A stretch of DNA of 64,000 nt from Bacilli bacterium PM5-9 (GTDB lineage Bacteria; Bacillota_I; Bacilli_A; JAJDGJ01): NCBI GenBank assembly GCA_029893765.1, contig JARXZD010000003.1, forward strand, positions 32,018 through 96,017. The letters run 5' to 3'. Positions 10,301-19,533 of this stretch are shown here, piece after piece. The notes beneath the pieces were generated by a model that had not been told where the DNA came from, ran no database searches, and saw nothing but the letters and a program-made list of their open reading frames with translations. Numbering within the stretch: the first letter of the stretch is position 1; every line of letters starts with the position of its first letter. The position numbers were made by a program, and so were the translations under genes.

Positions 10301-11482
10301 TTATAATTTTCCTTTTGCACCTTTTGAACCACTAAAGTTTTCTAAAACATTAGTTTCAAAAGTTGTTACATATTGACTAGTTTCTCGTTTTCTTTTAATT
10401 GCTAACTTAATTAATTCTTCACACAACTGTTCAAACGGAACACCAGCTTCTTCCCACAAATAAAATGCAAGTGATCCTGGAATTGTATTAGTTTCATTTA
10501 AGTATACTTGTTTAGTATTGTTATCAATTAAAAAATCTATTCTAGTATTACCTGATAAATTCAAAGCTTTAAATCCCTTGATAGCTAATTCTCTAACACG
10601 CTCCTCAATACTCTTTTCAATATTTGCTGGCATTATGCGTTTTGTTGATGCCATACCTTGAGATTGATTTTTACTTCCTTGAGATTGATATTTATCTTCA
10701 TAAGATAAGAAATCTTCAGACTGAAACACTTCTTCAATTGCACTTGTTTTTTGTTTACTATAATCTCCTAAAACAGCACAGTTCACTTCACAAAGATTAT
10801 CTATTACTTTTTCTACTAATACTTTGTTTTCATATTTAAATGCAAACTCAATGGCTTCTTTAAGACTTTCAATATCATTAGCTTTACTAATTCCAATGCT
10901 ACTACCTAAATTTGCAGGTTTAATAATCATTGGGAAATGTAATTTGTTTATTAAGTTATTAATAATTTCATCTTCATTTTCATAGTAATCCGAATTATAA
11001 AACCATTCATACTCAACAACATCAACACCATTATTTTTAAGAATACTTTTCATGAATACTTTATCTTGACCGTTAACTGCAGCTTTTGTATCACAACCTA
11101 CAAAAGTTGCGTCCAGCATTTCCATCATACCTTGGAATGTTCCATCTTCTCCATTTGTACCATGTAAAACTGGGAAAAAGATATCAATTTCTTTCATTTT
11201 AGATGAAAATAATTTATTTTTAAAATAATGCATTTCTACTCTGCTTTGTTCTTTTTTGAAAACTACTTTTGTTCCTGCTTCACAAGCTTTATTTAAATCT
11301 TTAAAAATATCAATATCAAAATAAGAATTTGAAAAATAAAAATCTTGATCTTTACTTATATAAATTGGAATAATATTATATTTATCACTATCTAAAACAT
11401 TAATCACTTGATTAGCGCTAATGATACTAATTTCATGTTCAACAGTAGCACCACCAAAGACAACACCAATATTTAATTTCAT
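10301..11482 (-). CDS. ddl: D-alanine--D-alanine ligase
   Basis: ATP-grasp enzyme that makes the D-Ala-D-Ala end of peptidoglycan precursors. 393 residues. Motifs: GGATVEHEISIISANQV at the N-terminus, PVLHGTNGEDGTFQG about residue 105, IKPANLGSSIGISKA about 190 (ATP site), an omega loop with LSYEDKY, and YLNETNTIPGSLAFY about 330 (metal ligands). The C-terminus carries a short extension ending in GSKGAKGKL beyond the typical end. The Tyr in the omega loop favours D-Ala-D-Ala over D-Ala-D-lactate, though this is not decisive. Confidence 0.93.
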   Translation of the reverse strand: MKLNIGVVFGGATVEHEISIISANQVINVLDSDKYNIIPIYISKDQDFYFSNSYFDIDIFKDLNKACEAGTKVVFKKEQSRVEMHYFKNKLFSSKMKEIDIFFPVLHGTNGEDGTFQGMMEMLDATFVGCDTKAAVNGQDKVFMKSILKNNGVDVVEYEWFYNSDYYENEDEIINNLINKLHFPMIIKPANLGSSIGISKANDIESLKEAIEFAFKYENKVLVEKVIDNLCEVNCAVLGDYSKQKTSAIEEVFQSEDFLSYEDKYQSQGSKNQSQGMASTKRIMPANIEKSIEERVRELAIKGFKALNLSGNTRIDFLIDNNTKQVYLNETNTIPGSLAFYLWEEAGVPFEQLCEELIKLAIKRKRETSQYVTTFETNVLENFSGSKGAKGKL

Positions 11483-11521
11483 ACAACTTCACCTCGACTT
11501 GTTTATTATTATATCATATTT

Positions 11522-12127
11522 TTAGAGGTATGTACTATCTAATTCTTTAAATTCTAATGAATTGTTAGTACTATTTTTTAAATATTCAATAACCCTTTTA
11601 TCTTTAATATAAAACATAATTTCTACTTTATCATTAAAATTTGTTTCTTTTATAATTGCATTCATTTTCTTTAAATCATAGGCAATTTTATCATAAAAAT
11701 GATAATCTATTTTAATTAAATAACCATACATTAATTCCGCTTCTTTAATACTAGCTAAATCAACAGCTTGCTTAACAGAACCTGAATATGCTCTAATTAA
11801 TCCTCCTGTACCCAATAATGTCCCACCAAAATACCTTGTAACTACAGCCAGTACATTAACCAATTTCTCATACCTTAATATTTCTAACATTGGCAATCCT
11901 GCTGTTTTTGATGGTTCACCATCATCTGATTGATTCTCAATATTTTGATATTCATTTTTTAAAACATATGCATAACAATGATGAACTGCCTTAGGATGTT
12001 TAGCTCTTACTTCATTTAAAATGTTTTTAGCTTGTTGTTCTGATTCAATCACAAAAAGCTCACAAATAAATCGTGATTTTTCAATTACTATTGTATTTGT
12101 AACATAATCATTAATTGTTCTTAACAA
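11522..12127 (-). CDS. yigZ: YigZ/IMPACT (UPF0029) family protein
   Basis: 201 residues. N-terminal UPF0029 domain with KSRFICEL, the signature SDDGEPSKTAGLPML about residue 70, and YFGGTLLGTGGLIRAYS about 98; the C-terminal third is the ferredoxin-like DUF1949 region. Bacterial members are of uncertain function, with proposed links to translation or proline peptidase activity. It follows queA by 15 bases and is probably co-transcribed with it. Confidence 0.92.
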   Translation of the reverse strand: MLRTINDYVTNTIVIEKSRFICELFVIESEQQAKNILNEVRAKHPKAVHHCYAYVLKNEYQNIENQSDDGEPSKTAGLPMLEILRYEKLVNVLAVVTRYFGGTLLGTGGLIRAYSGSVKQAVDLASIKEAELMYGYLIKIDYHFYDKIAYDLKKMNAIIKETNFNDKVEIMFYIKDKRVIEYLKNSTNNSLEFKELDSTYL

Positions 12128-12142
12128 ACAAATACACCTCTT

Positions 12143-13171
12143 TTATAAAATAATCATACTATCACCAAATGAAAAGAAACGATATCTTTCTTTTATTGCT
12201 TCATTATATGCACTCATAATTAAATCTTTAGTTGCAAAGGCGCTAACTAACATCATCAATGTTGATTTTGGAAGATGAAAATTGGTAATTTGAACATCTA
12301 CTATTTTAAACTCATAACCTGGATAAATAAAAATATCAGTATTACCATAACATTCTATTAGTTTTCCATGTTTATTCATTATCGTTTCTAATGTTCTTGT
12401 AGTCGTTGTTCCAACACTAATTACTTTATTTCCTTTTTCCTTTGCTTCATTAATTATTTTAACATCATTAATATCAATTGAATAGAACTCACTATGCATC
12501 TGATGTTCTTTAATATTAGTAACACTTACTGGTCTAAATGTTCCTAGTCCAACGTGAAGTGTAACATAGGCAATTTTAATACCTTTAGCTTCTATTTGTT
12601 CTAATAATTCAATTGTAAAGTGTAATCCTGCTGTTGGTGCAGCTGCGCTACCACTATTTTTCGAGTAGACTGTTTGGTATCTTTCTTGATTATCTAATTT
12701 TTCTTTAATATATGGTGGCAAAGGCATTGTTCCTAATTCTTCTAGTCTTTCTAATAATACTCCATTATAAATCAACTTGAATTCTCTTATACCTTCATCA
12801 AGTGTCCTAACACATTCCATTTCCAATTTTCCATCACCAAAAGATACAATTGTTCCTTCTTTTATTCTTTTTGCTGGTTTACATAAACATTGCCAAATAT
12901 TATCATTAACTTCTTTTAACATTAGCACTTCAACATTTGCCTGCGTATCCTTTTTTATTCCAAAAAGTCTTGCTGGTAAAACCCTACTATTATTTAATAC
13001 TAAAACATCTCCTTCATTTAAATATTCTATAATATCAGTGAAGTATTTATGTTTTATTGATTTATCTTTTCTATTTAAAACTAGTAGTTTTGATGTATCT
13101 CTTTTTTCTAATGGCGTTTGTGCAATTAATGAATCATCTAATTCAAAATCATAATCATCTGTACTATACAT
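12143..13171 (-). CDS. queA: S-adenosylmethionine:tRNA ribosyltransferase-isomerase
   Basis: Transfers and isomerises the ribosyl group of SAM onto preQ1-modified tRNA to form epoxyqueuosine. 342 residues, normal. Motifs: [17 protein letters not shown] near the start, [25 protein letters not shown] about residue 172 and [18 protein letters not shown] about 298. A tRNA guanine transglycosylase (tgt) is not adjacent in this window. Start ATG has a GGAG ribosome binding site. Confidence 0.96.
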   Translation of the reverse strand: MYSTDDYDFELDDSLIAQTPLEKRDTSKLLVLNRKDKSIKHKYFTDIIEYLNEGDVLVLNNSRVLPARLFGIKKDTQANVEVLMLKEVNDNIWQCLCKPAKRIKEGTIVSFGDGKLEMECVRTLDEGIREFKLIYNGVLLERLEELGTMPLPPYIKEKLDNQERYQTVYSKNSGSAAAPTAGLHFTIELLEQIEAKGIKIAYVTLHVGLGTFRPVSVTNIKEHQMHSEFYSIDINDVKIINEAKEKGNKVISVGTTTTRTLETIMNKHGKLIECYGNTDIFIYPGYEFKIVDVQITNFHLPKSTLMMLVSAFATKDLIMSAYNEAIKERYRFFSFGDSMIIL

Positions 13172-13183
13172 ATTTATCTCCTT

Positions 13184-13211
13184 TAAAAAAAGTCATTACC
13201 AAGTAATGACT
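13184..13211 (-). terminator. Terminator of the M23 peptidase gene
   Basis: Perfect stem AGTCATTAC (13191-13199) and GTAATGACT (13203-13211) with a three-base loop, then a T run on the minus strand. The stem overlaps the last bases of the peptidase stop codon. Confidence 0.8.
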
Positions 13212-14427
13212 AATATGATTGTCCCATTTTAAGATTAAATACTGATGTTGGTTCTAAACGACAAACTTTATTACAATCTCCTTTAGAACTATATCCTAAA
13301 CCAAACCAGTAATCCTTTTGTTTTTTATACTGATTAACTACCGTACTAACATCAGCAGTATTATGTCTTAATACCTCAACATGAACATGTGGTCCTGTTG
13401 AAGCGCCAGTATTACCTAAGTATGCTATTGCATCTCCTTTATTAAAGCCATTGACACCTGCAAAATCACTAAGATGCGCAAATATTAATGTATAAACATA
13501 ATCACCTTTTTTAGTAACTATAACAATATGTTTACCATATCCGCCACCTGAATTAGCAGTTGCTAAAAGAGCACCTTTAGCTGGAGCAGTTATTGGTGTA
13601 CCAACTTTATTTGAGACATCTATACCTGGATGCCATCCGCCACCTGAATAATACCATGTTCTTGCAGTAACAACACCTTTTTTAATTGGTCTACCCCACT
13701 TTGAATTATCTTTCAATTTAGATAAATCAATTTTTTCTATGCTATCATTATATACAGCACCAGATGAACCACCACTGCTCATTTTAGAATATAAATCAGC
13801 TTCTTTTCTTCTAAACTCTCTAAGAAGTTGTTTTTGTTTCTTTTTTGTTTTATTTAATTTTTTGATATCTTCTTCTAAATTCTTCTGGTTATCTTCTAAT
13901 TCTTTTTCTGTTTTATCTAAATCATAAATAGCCTCAATATTTGCTTTATTAATTTGAGATATTCCATCAATTCTTGTCATTAAATTTTCTAAATTTGTTG
14001 ATCCCATAATAATATCTATTATCTGATTTTCATCAGAAAAATATTGCATTGTGCTTAAACGGTCTAAAACATCTTTATCTAATAAAGCCATTTTTCTTTT
14101 ACTTTCAGCCATTTTTCTTTTATTCTCTTTAATTAACTTTTCTTTTTTCGCAACAATTTTATCATTTTGTTGGATTAATTTTGAAAGCTTATCAGCATTC
14201 ATTTTTGAATCTGTTAGAGAATCTTCCATTTTAGTTGTTTCAGAATTTGTTTTCTTTTTATATTCCTCAAACTCAAGACATGCTTGTTTGTTTATTTCAT
14301 AACTTGATCTTTTAGAACAAATTTTTTCATAATAATCATAATTTTTTGCAAAGTCAATTTCTGCTTCAACATTTGCAGCAACAAAAATGACTAATATTGA
14401 TATTAAAAACGATATCTTCTTTTTCAT
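13210..14427 (-). CDS. Secreted coiled-coil M23 metallopeptidase (EnvC-like)
   Basis: Cell-wall endopeptidase or amidase-activator type protein, 405 residues. Signal peptide of about 22 residues (KKKISFLISILVIFVAA). Residues 50-215 form a Lys/Glu-rich coiled coil. The C-terminal LytM/M23 domain shows HPGIDVS (zinc His/Asp), FAHLSDF and GPHVHVE (HxH), so it looks catalytically intact, in contrast with degenerate EnvC or NlpD domains. GAGGTGG lies five bases before the ATG at 14427; an in-frame ATG at 14442 overlaps that ribosome binding site and is unlikely. Confidence 0.88.
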   Translation of the reverse strand: MKKKISFLISILVIFVAANVEAEIDFAKNYDYYEKICSKRSSYEINKQACLEFEEYKKKTNSETTKMEDSLTDSKMNADKLSKLIQQNDKIVAKKEKLIKENKRKMAESKRKMALLDKDVLDRLSTMQYFSDENQIIDIIMGSTNLENLMTRIDGISQINKANIEAIYDLDKTEKELEDNQKNLEEDIKKLNKTKKKQKQLLREFRRKEADLYSKMSSGGSSGAVYNDSIEKIDLSKLKDNSKWGRPIKKGVVTARTWYYSGGGWHPGIDVSNKVGTPITAPAKGALLATANSGGGYGKHIVIVTKKGDYVYTLIFAHLSDFAGVNGFNKGDAIAYLGNTGASTGPHVHVEVLRHNTADVSTVVNQYKKQKDYWFGLGYSSKGDCNKVCRLEPTSVFNLKMGQSY

Positions 14428-14513
14428 TTTTCCACCTCGCATTAGATATTATATCATACAATTTAAATTTAATTTATGAATTTTTTATATATATTGAGAC
14501 CTCTCAATAATAT

Positions 14514-15569
14514 TTATTCTTTAATTAAAATTTTTTTGCCTAATTTTATAAAATTTTGTTCTATATATTTGTATGATAACCAAGATACTACGGTTGTCAC
14601 ACAAAAAGCTGCTATTGTACCAATTGCACTTTCTGATGGAATTATTATTAAAATCAAATTATGAATTAAGTAAAAACTATAACCTATATTACCATAAAAC
14701 ATTAAGATTTTATTAGAAAAAAGTTTATTAATTATACCATTTTTAAAAATACAGTAATAAAATATTGAAAATCCTGTAATAGCTGCCAATGGCATTGCAA
14801 TTATTTCTCTTGATAAAGCTTCTTTTCTAAATCCAAAAAAACTATCTATTCCAACTGCAATATAATAATCAGATAAAATAGCTACAGGTAATGCAAAAAT
14901 TGCAAGAACAGCCAATATTGTTTCTTTTTTTCTTAATGCAATTTGAAGCTTTTGTGAATTGAAAACCATTGACAATAACATTCCCGCACAAAATAAATCA
15001 AAATATATTAATGCATTAATAAATCCATAATAGGGAAACATTACTCGCAAACCACAACTAAAAACTCCAATTGCTACTACAATAATTACTCTCTTTTTTA
15101 ATGTTTTTTGTGCATAAATAAAAATTGCAAGTAATGGTAATAATAAATAAAATTGAACTTCAATAACTAATGTCCACAATTGTGATGCCATTAAAAACGG
15201 AAATGGTGTTTCACTTTTACCTTGTAACATCAAAAGATTTGAAATTAATACTTTTGGTGTCGCCCATGAATTATGCATCACAAAAATTCTATATAAATAT
15301 GTGATTACCACTGTAATAAAATATGCAGGATATATTCTAAAAAACCTTTTTATAAAATAATTATAGTAATCATTTTGCGTTAATTGTTGTCCATTTTCAC
15401 CTTTTTTACTAAAAGTCATCATAATTAAAAAGCCTGACAAAATAAAAAAGTAATATACTCCTGCTTGTGCAAAACTTATTGGAAAATTATTTTTAGTATA
15501 TAAAGCATGACCTAAAAAAACTGCTATGACTGCTAATCCTCTAATTCCATCTAAACTTGATATCTTCAT
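14514..15569 (-). CDS. Acyltransferase-3 family, likely surface glycan O-acetyltransferase
   Basis: 351 residues, about ten membrane segments, with the classic SSLDGIRGLAVIAVFLGHAL start of AT3/OatA-like enzymes (catalytic His) and RFFRIYPAYF about residue 92. Its ATG shares a base with the neuA stop, so it is the last gene of the sialic acid operon. By context it probably O-acetylates sialic acid or the finished polymer; that is inference. It has no extracellular SGNH domain. Confidence 0.85.
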   Translation of the reverse strand: MKISSLDGIRGLAVIAVFLGHALYTKNNFPISFAQAGVYYFFILSGFLIMMTFSKKGENGQQLTQNDYYNYFIKRFFRIYPAYFITVVITYLYRIFVMHNSWATPKVLISNLLMLQGKSETPFPFLMASQLWTLVIEVQFYLLLPLLAIFIYAQKTLKKRVIIVVAIGVFSCGLRVMFPYYGFINALIYFDLFCAGMLLSMVFNSQKLQIALRKKETILAVLAIFALPVAILSDYYIAVGIDSFFGFRKEALSREIIAMPLAAITGFSIFYYCIFKNGIINKLFSNKILMFYGNIGYSFYLIHNLILIIIPSESAIGTIAAFCVTTVVSWLSYKYIEQNFIKLGKKILIKE

Positions 15570-16279
15570 TAAACATCCTCTGTTTCTAAATTGTTTTTTT
15601 GCATCAACATAAATTCCGCGAACTGAAAATCACTATAATTATCTATATCAATAGATGAAGGTGCATCCATTATGTATGCATAATCATTTTTATTAAAATC
15701 TGTACTATCTGTTAATAAATCAACTTCATTTATATATATTGCTCCATTGCACACATATACTTCTTCTAAGTCCTGTGTTCTTGCATGGTCTTCAATATTA
15801 TCCATGAAAAAATTTAGTTTTCCGGTCTCGTCAACTTTTCTCATGAAATTTGGGTGCTGATCGACTTTTACAACACTAACCACAGATGATTTTTTTTCTA
15901 AAAATGTCTCTATTGCATTATCTATATCTTTTTCTGTTCTAAATGGTGATGTTGGTTGTAATAGAACAATAACATTTTTTTTATTTTTAAGGCCTCTTTT
16001 ATCAATTTCATATAATATTGTATCTATTGTTTTTGACGTTGAACTAGCATATTTTTCATCTCTTAAGCTGTTCTCATTTATTCCATATTCTTTAGCAATA
16101 TTTAATATCTCTATTGAATCAGTTGATACAATTATATCAGAAATATATTTTGATTTTTTTGCAGAAGCAATCGTGTAACTAATTAGTGGTTGTGAATTTA
16201 ATAATAAAATATTTTTGTTTTTTAATCTTTTGCTACCTTTTCTAGCAGGTATTACTGCAATAAAATTATAATTACTCAA
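15569..16279 (-). CDS. neuA: CMP-sialic acid synthetase
   Basis: Activates sialic acid with CTP. 236 residues, single cytidylyltransferase domain: VIPARKGSKRLKNKN at the N-terminus (nucleotide loop), LLQPTSPFRTEKDI about residue 105. There is no in-frame ATG near the domain start; the TTG at 16279 is the only sensible start and overlaps the neuC stop by eight bases, consistent with translational coupling. Legionaminic or related acids are an alternative substrate. Confidence 0.9.
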   Translation of the reverse strand: MSNYNFIAVIPARKGSKRLKNKNILLLNSQPLISYTIASAKKSKYISDIIVSTDSIEILNIAKEYGINENSLRDEKYASSTSKTIDTILYEIDKRGLKNKKNVIVLLQPTSPFRTEKDIDNAIETFLEKKSSVVSVVKVDQHPNFMRKVDETGKLNFFMDNIEDHARTQDLEEVYVCNGAIYINEVDLLTDSTDFNKNDYAYIMDAPSSIDIDNYSDFQFAEFMLMQKNNLETEDV

Positions 16280-17408
16280 TGTCTACAAACCTTTTTTGTA
16301 TATCAATTTCAAATATTTTACCACTTTTTAATATTTCTATAAACTTCTTTGTACTATCCCCATCACCAAAAACCATTTCATTATTTATATCAATATTATC
16401 AACTTTTTCTATTGCTGATAATATTTCAGTCTTATTTTCTGCTACATGAATTATATTTTTTTGATTATCAATATTATATCTTCCACTTTGTCTGCTACCA
16501 ATATCTATTGCAACTTTATTAAAAACACCTGCTTCTCTTATACCAGCACTAGAATTACCAACAATATAATGACAATTTTTCAAACATGTAATAAAATATT
16601 CAAATCTTATTGAAGGAAATATTCTAAATCTTTTATTATTTTTTAATCGCTCTAATTCTTTAATAATTATTTTTGAACCAGTATCATTATTTGGATAAAC
16701 TACAATGTAATTTCTATTAGATTCAATTAAAGCATCAACATATTCTTTAATATTATCACTTAGTAATGTAACTTCACTAACTACAGGATGGTACATACTA
16801 ATAGCATAATCTTCAAAAGGGACATCATATTTTTCTTTAAACTGTTGAAATGTTGGAATATTTTTTGAAAGCATAATATCTATATCTGGTGATCCTATAA
16901 CAAAAATACTATCTTCTGATTCACCTAATTGAATTATTCTGTTTTTTGACTCTTCATTTGCTACTAAATGAATATGCGACATTTTCGTAATAGCATGTCT
17001 AAATGATTCATCTATAGTTCCACTTATTTCTCCGCCCTCAATGTGAGCTACTCTTATATTATTGATTGCACCTGTCAATGCTCCAGCTAATGCTTCTAAT
17101 CTATCACCATGAACAACAATTAAATCAGGTCTATTATTTTCAACGAACTCTGAAATAATTGTTATTGTTTTTGCTAATTGCAAATCCATTTTATTGTCAT
17201 CTGCATAGTTAGACTTTTGATGAATATTTTTATAATTATCTTTTTTTATTTCATTTACAGTATAACCATAATCTTCTAACAAATGCATACCTGTAACTAA
17301 AATATGCAAATCAAAATTATCTAATTGTTCTACAGCTTTCATCAAACTTTTCAATTTTCCATAATCAGCTCTTGTTCCTGTAACAAATAAAATTTTTTTA
17401 TTTTCCAT
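16272..17408 (-). CDS. neuC: Hydrolysing UDP-N-acetylglucosamine 2-epimerase
   Basis: Makes N-acetylmannosamine and UDP from UDP-GlcNAc, the first step to sialic acid. 378 residues, GT-B fold: [15 protein letters not shown] at the N-terminus, [14 protein letters not shown] about residue 97, [13 protein letters not shown] about 122, and [11 protein letters not shown] about 287. The ATG at 17408 has GGAG eight bases upstream; a TTG one codon earlier is less likely. Overlaps neuB by 11 bases. Homologous enzymes acting on GDP- or UDP-diNAcBac sugars serve legionaminic acid routes, but the other genes of those routes are absent. Confidence 0.88.
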   Translation of the reverse strand: MENKKILFVTGTRADYGKLKSLMKAVEQLDNFDLHILVTGMHLLEDYGYTVNEIKKDNYKNIHQKSNYADDNKMDLQLAKTITIISEFVENNRPDLIVVHGDRLEALAGALTGAINNIRVAHIEGGEISGTIDESFRHAITKMSHIHLVANEESKNRIIQLGESEDSIFVIGSPDIDIMLSKNIPTFQQFKEKYDVPFEDYAISMYHPVVSEVTLLSDNIKEYVDALIESNRNYIVVYPNNDTGSKIIIKELERLKNNKRFRIFPSIRFEYFITCLKNCHYIVGNSSAGIREAGVFNKVAIDIGSRQSGRYNIDNQKNIIHVAENKTEILSAIEKVDNIDINNEMVFGDGDSTKKFIEILKSGKIFEIDIQKRFVDIE

Positions 17409-18444
17409 CAAACATACTCCATTCTAAATGAATATCTTTCTTTAAATCTTTATTTGCAATTTTACCTAATAACTCATCATAATGCTCAGCTTTTATTTCA
17501 CCAGTCCCTGGTCTTTTAACCCAAATATTTTCTTCAGTTAATTCTTCACCTGCTTTTATATCTTTTATTGTAACAACAGTCGCAAATGCAAAATCAATTG
17601 TTACTTGTTCTTCTTGAACTGCCTCTTTTTTCCCGCCACGCATCCTCGAAATCTCTTTTGAGCCTTCAATCAATTTTGACATTTCATTCCCATCCATCGA
17701 GCAAACAATATCAGGTCCTTCTCGATCCATTGAATCAGTAAAATGTCTTTCTAAAATTGATGCTCCAAGAGCAGTAGCTGCTAAACATGCATTATTATTT
17801 ATTGTATGATCGCTTAAACCAATAATAGCATTTGGAAAAGCTTCCTGTAATTCAACCATTGCACCTAAACGAACTAACTCAAATGGAGTTGGATATAAAT
17901 TTGTAGTATGTAATAATGCATATTCAACATTATATTCTTCTAAAATTGCCACTGTTTTTTCTACACTTTTAATATCATTCATTCCCGTTGAAACAATCAT
18001 TGGTTTTCCAAATCTAGCAATATGTCTAATTAAAGGATAATTATTACATTCACCTGATCCAATTTTATATGATGTAACACCCATTCTTTCTAATCTATCT
18101 GCTGCTGCTCTAGAAAATGGTGTACTTAAAAAAATAAGTCCTTTTTCTTCAACATATCTTTTTAATTCCATTTCATCTTCTTCATTTAATGCAGCATTTG
18201 CCATTATATTGTAAATTGACTCATCTGCATTTCCAGGAATAACATTTTTTGCTTCACCACTCATTTCATCTTCAACAACATGCGTTTGATGTTTAACAAC
18301 TTCTGCACCTGCACGATAAGCAGCATCGACCATTTCTTTTGCTACTTTCAATGAACCATTGTGATTAATTCCAATTTCAGCAATTACTAAAGGAGGAAAA
18401 TCCAATCCAATTTTTCTATCACCAATTGTTATATATTTATTCAT
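17398..18444 (-). CDS. neuB: N-acetylneuraminate synthase
   Basis: Condenses N-acetylmannosamine with phosphoenolpyruvate. 348 residues: TIM-barrel domain with [13 protein letters not shown] about residue 20, VKHQTH, FLSTPFS about 112, [10 protein letters not shown] about 135, GLSDHT about 207 and LERHFTDS about 234, then a C-terminal SAF antifreeze-like domain with [10 protein letters not shown]. It opens the neuBCA part of the operon, six bases after the ABC ATPase gene. Confidence 0.93.
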   Translation of the reverse strand: MNKYITIGDRKIGLDFPPLVIAEIGINHNGSLKVAKEMVDAAYRAGAEVVKHQTHVVEDEMSGEAKNVIPGNADESIYNIMANAALNEEDEMELKRYVEEKGLIFLSTPFSRAAADRLERMGVTSYKIGSGECNNYPLIRHIARFGKPMIVSTGMNDIKSVEKTVAILEEYNVEYALLHTTNLYPTPFELVRLGAMVELQEAFPNAIIGLSDHTINNNACLAATALGASILERHFTDSMDREGPDIVCSMDGNEMSKLIEGSKEISRMRGGKKEAVQEEQVTIDFAFATVVTIKDIKAGEELTEENIWVKRPGTGEIKAEHYDELLGKIANKDLKKDIHLEWSMFDGK

Positions 18445-18449
18445 ATTAA

Positions 18450-19517
18450 CTACTCCTTTATTTTAAATTTTCTATTTTTAACTATAGGTAATCTAAACCC
18501 ACCACTTGAATCAATTGCTTGAATCGAGACAGTGTATTGTCCTGGTTTAAGCTCACATCTATTAATATCAAAATTAATACTATCCTCAATATTTTTATTA
18601 AATGTAAAATCATCCAAAGTAAATATATCAACTACCATTGCCTCTAAGTCTCTAATTATGACATTTAAAAATAACTCTTCTTCAAAATCTGAAGCAGAAT
18701 ATTTCAAATAAGTATTAATTGGTTCATTTTTCAAATATTCTCTGCTTTCATTATCAAAAGTATATTTTAATAATGTAAGTGCCTTATCTTTTTCAATCTT
18801 ATCAACAACTGAATTATAATAATTGGCAATTTCATCAGTTGTTCCATCTTTAATTTTAACACCTTCATCTAAAAGTATAGCTCTATTACAAAAAGAAAGT
18901 ATACTATCAGAACTATGACTAACATAAATTATAGTCTTATTTCTTTCTTTAAATTCTCTAATTTTTTCTAAACATTTTCTTTTAAATGCCGAATCACCAA
19001 CTGCTAGTGCTTCATCAATTATTAAAATATCAGGGTTGATATTAATCGAAATTGAAAAACCTAATTTAGATTTCATTCCGCTAGAATATTGCTTTACAGG
19101 TATATCAATATATTCTCCAACTTCAGAAAAATCAATTATTTCTTGCTCAATATTTTCAATTTCTTCTTTTTTCATTCCGAGTAACTTTAATTTTAAATAA
19201 ATATTTTCTCTACCTGTCATTTCATTAACAAGAAAAGATTTAACAGCAAGCATAGCTACTGAGCCATCAATTCTCATTTCACCACTAGTTGGAAAAGTAA
19301 CTCCAGTTAGAATTTTAAGTAATGTCGATTTACCACTACCATTCTTACCTATAACTCCTACTACATCTCCAGGATAAATTTTTAAATCAATATTATCTAA
19401 TGCTAACTTGTAATTAGCAGACTTACCGCCATTTAACATTGCCATAAAGCGATGTCTTTTACTATAGTTCAAATAATATCTTTTATTAATATTTTTCAAT
19501 TCAATTATTGGTTCCAT
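18450..19517 (-). CDS. ABC transporter ATPase for polysaccharide export, with C-terminal extension
   Basis: TagH/Wzt-type ATPase, 355 residues. Walker [13 protein letters not shown] about residue 58, [14 protein letters not shown] signature, Walker [13 protein letters not shown], and an H-loop YVSHS. Residues 255-355 form a beta-rich extra domain with [17 protein letters not shown], like the glycan-recognising Wzt C-terminal domains. It pairs with the permease at 21922-22677 to export the polymer made by the intervening genes. AAGGTGGG precedes its ATG. Confidence 0.9.
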   Translation of the reverse strand: MEPIIELKNINKRYYLNYSKRHRFMAMLNGGKSANYKLALDNIDLKIYPGDVVGVIGKNGSGKSTLLKILTGVTFPTSGEMRIDGSVAMLAVKSFLVNEMTGRENIYLKLKLLGMKKEEIENIEQEIIDFSEVGEYIDIPVKQYSSGMKSKLGFSISININPDILIIDEALAVGDSAFKRKCLEKIREFKERNKTIIYVSHSSDSILSFCNRAILLDEGVKIKDGTTDEIANYYNSVVDKIEKDKALTLLKYTFDNESREYLKNEPINTYLKYSASDFEEELFLNVIIRDLEAMVVDIFTLDDFTFNKNIEDSINFDINRCELKPGQYTVSIQAIDSSGGFRLPIVKNRKFKIKE

Positions 19518-19533
19518 TTAACCCCACCTTTAT

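Noticed and set aside
14492..14509. Perfect inverted repeat TATTGAGA/TCTCAATA after the acyltransferase gene as a terminator
   Set aside because: The loop would be only two bases and no T run follows on either strand; function unclear.
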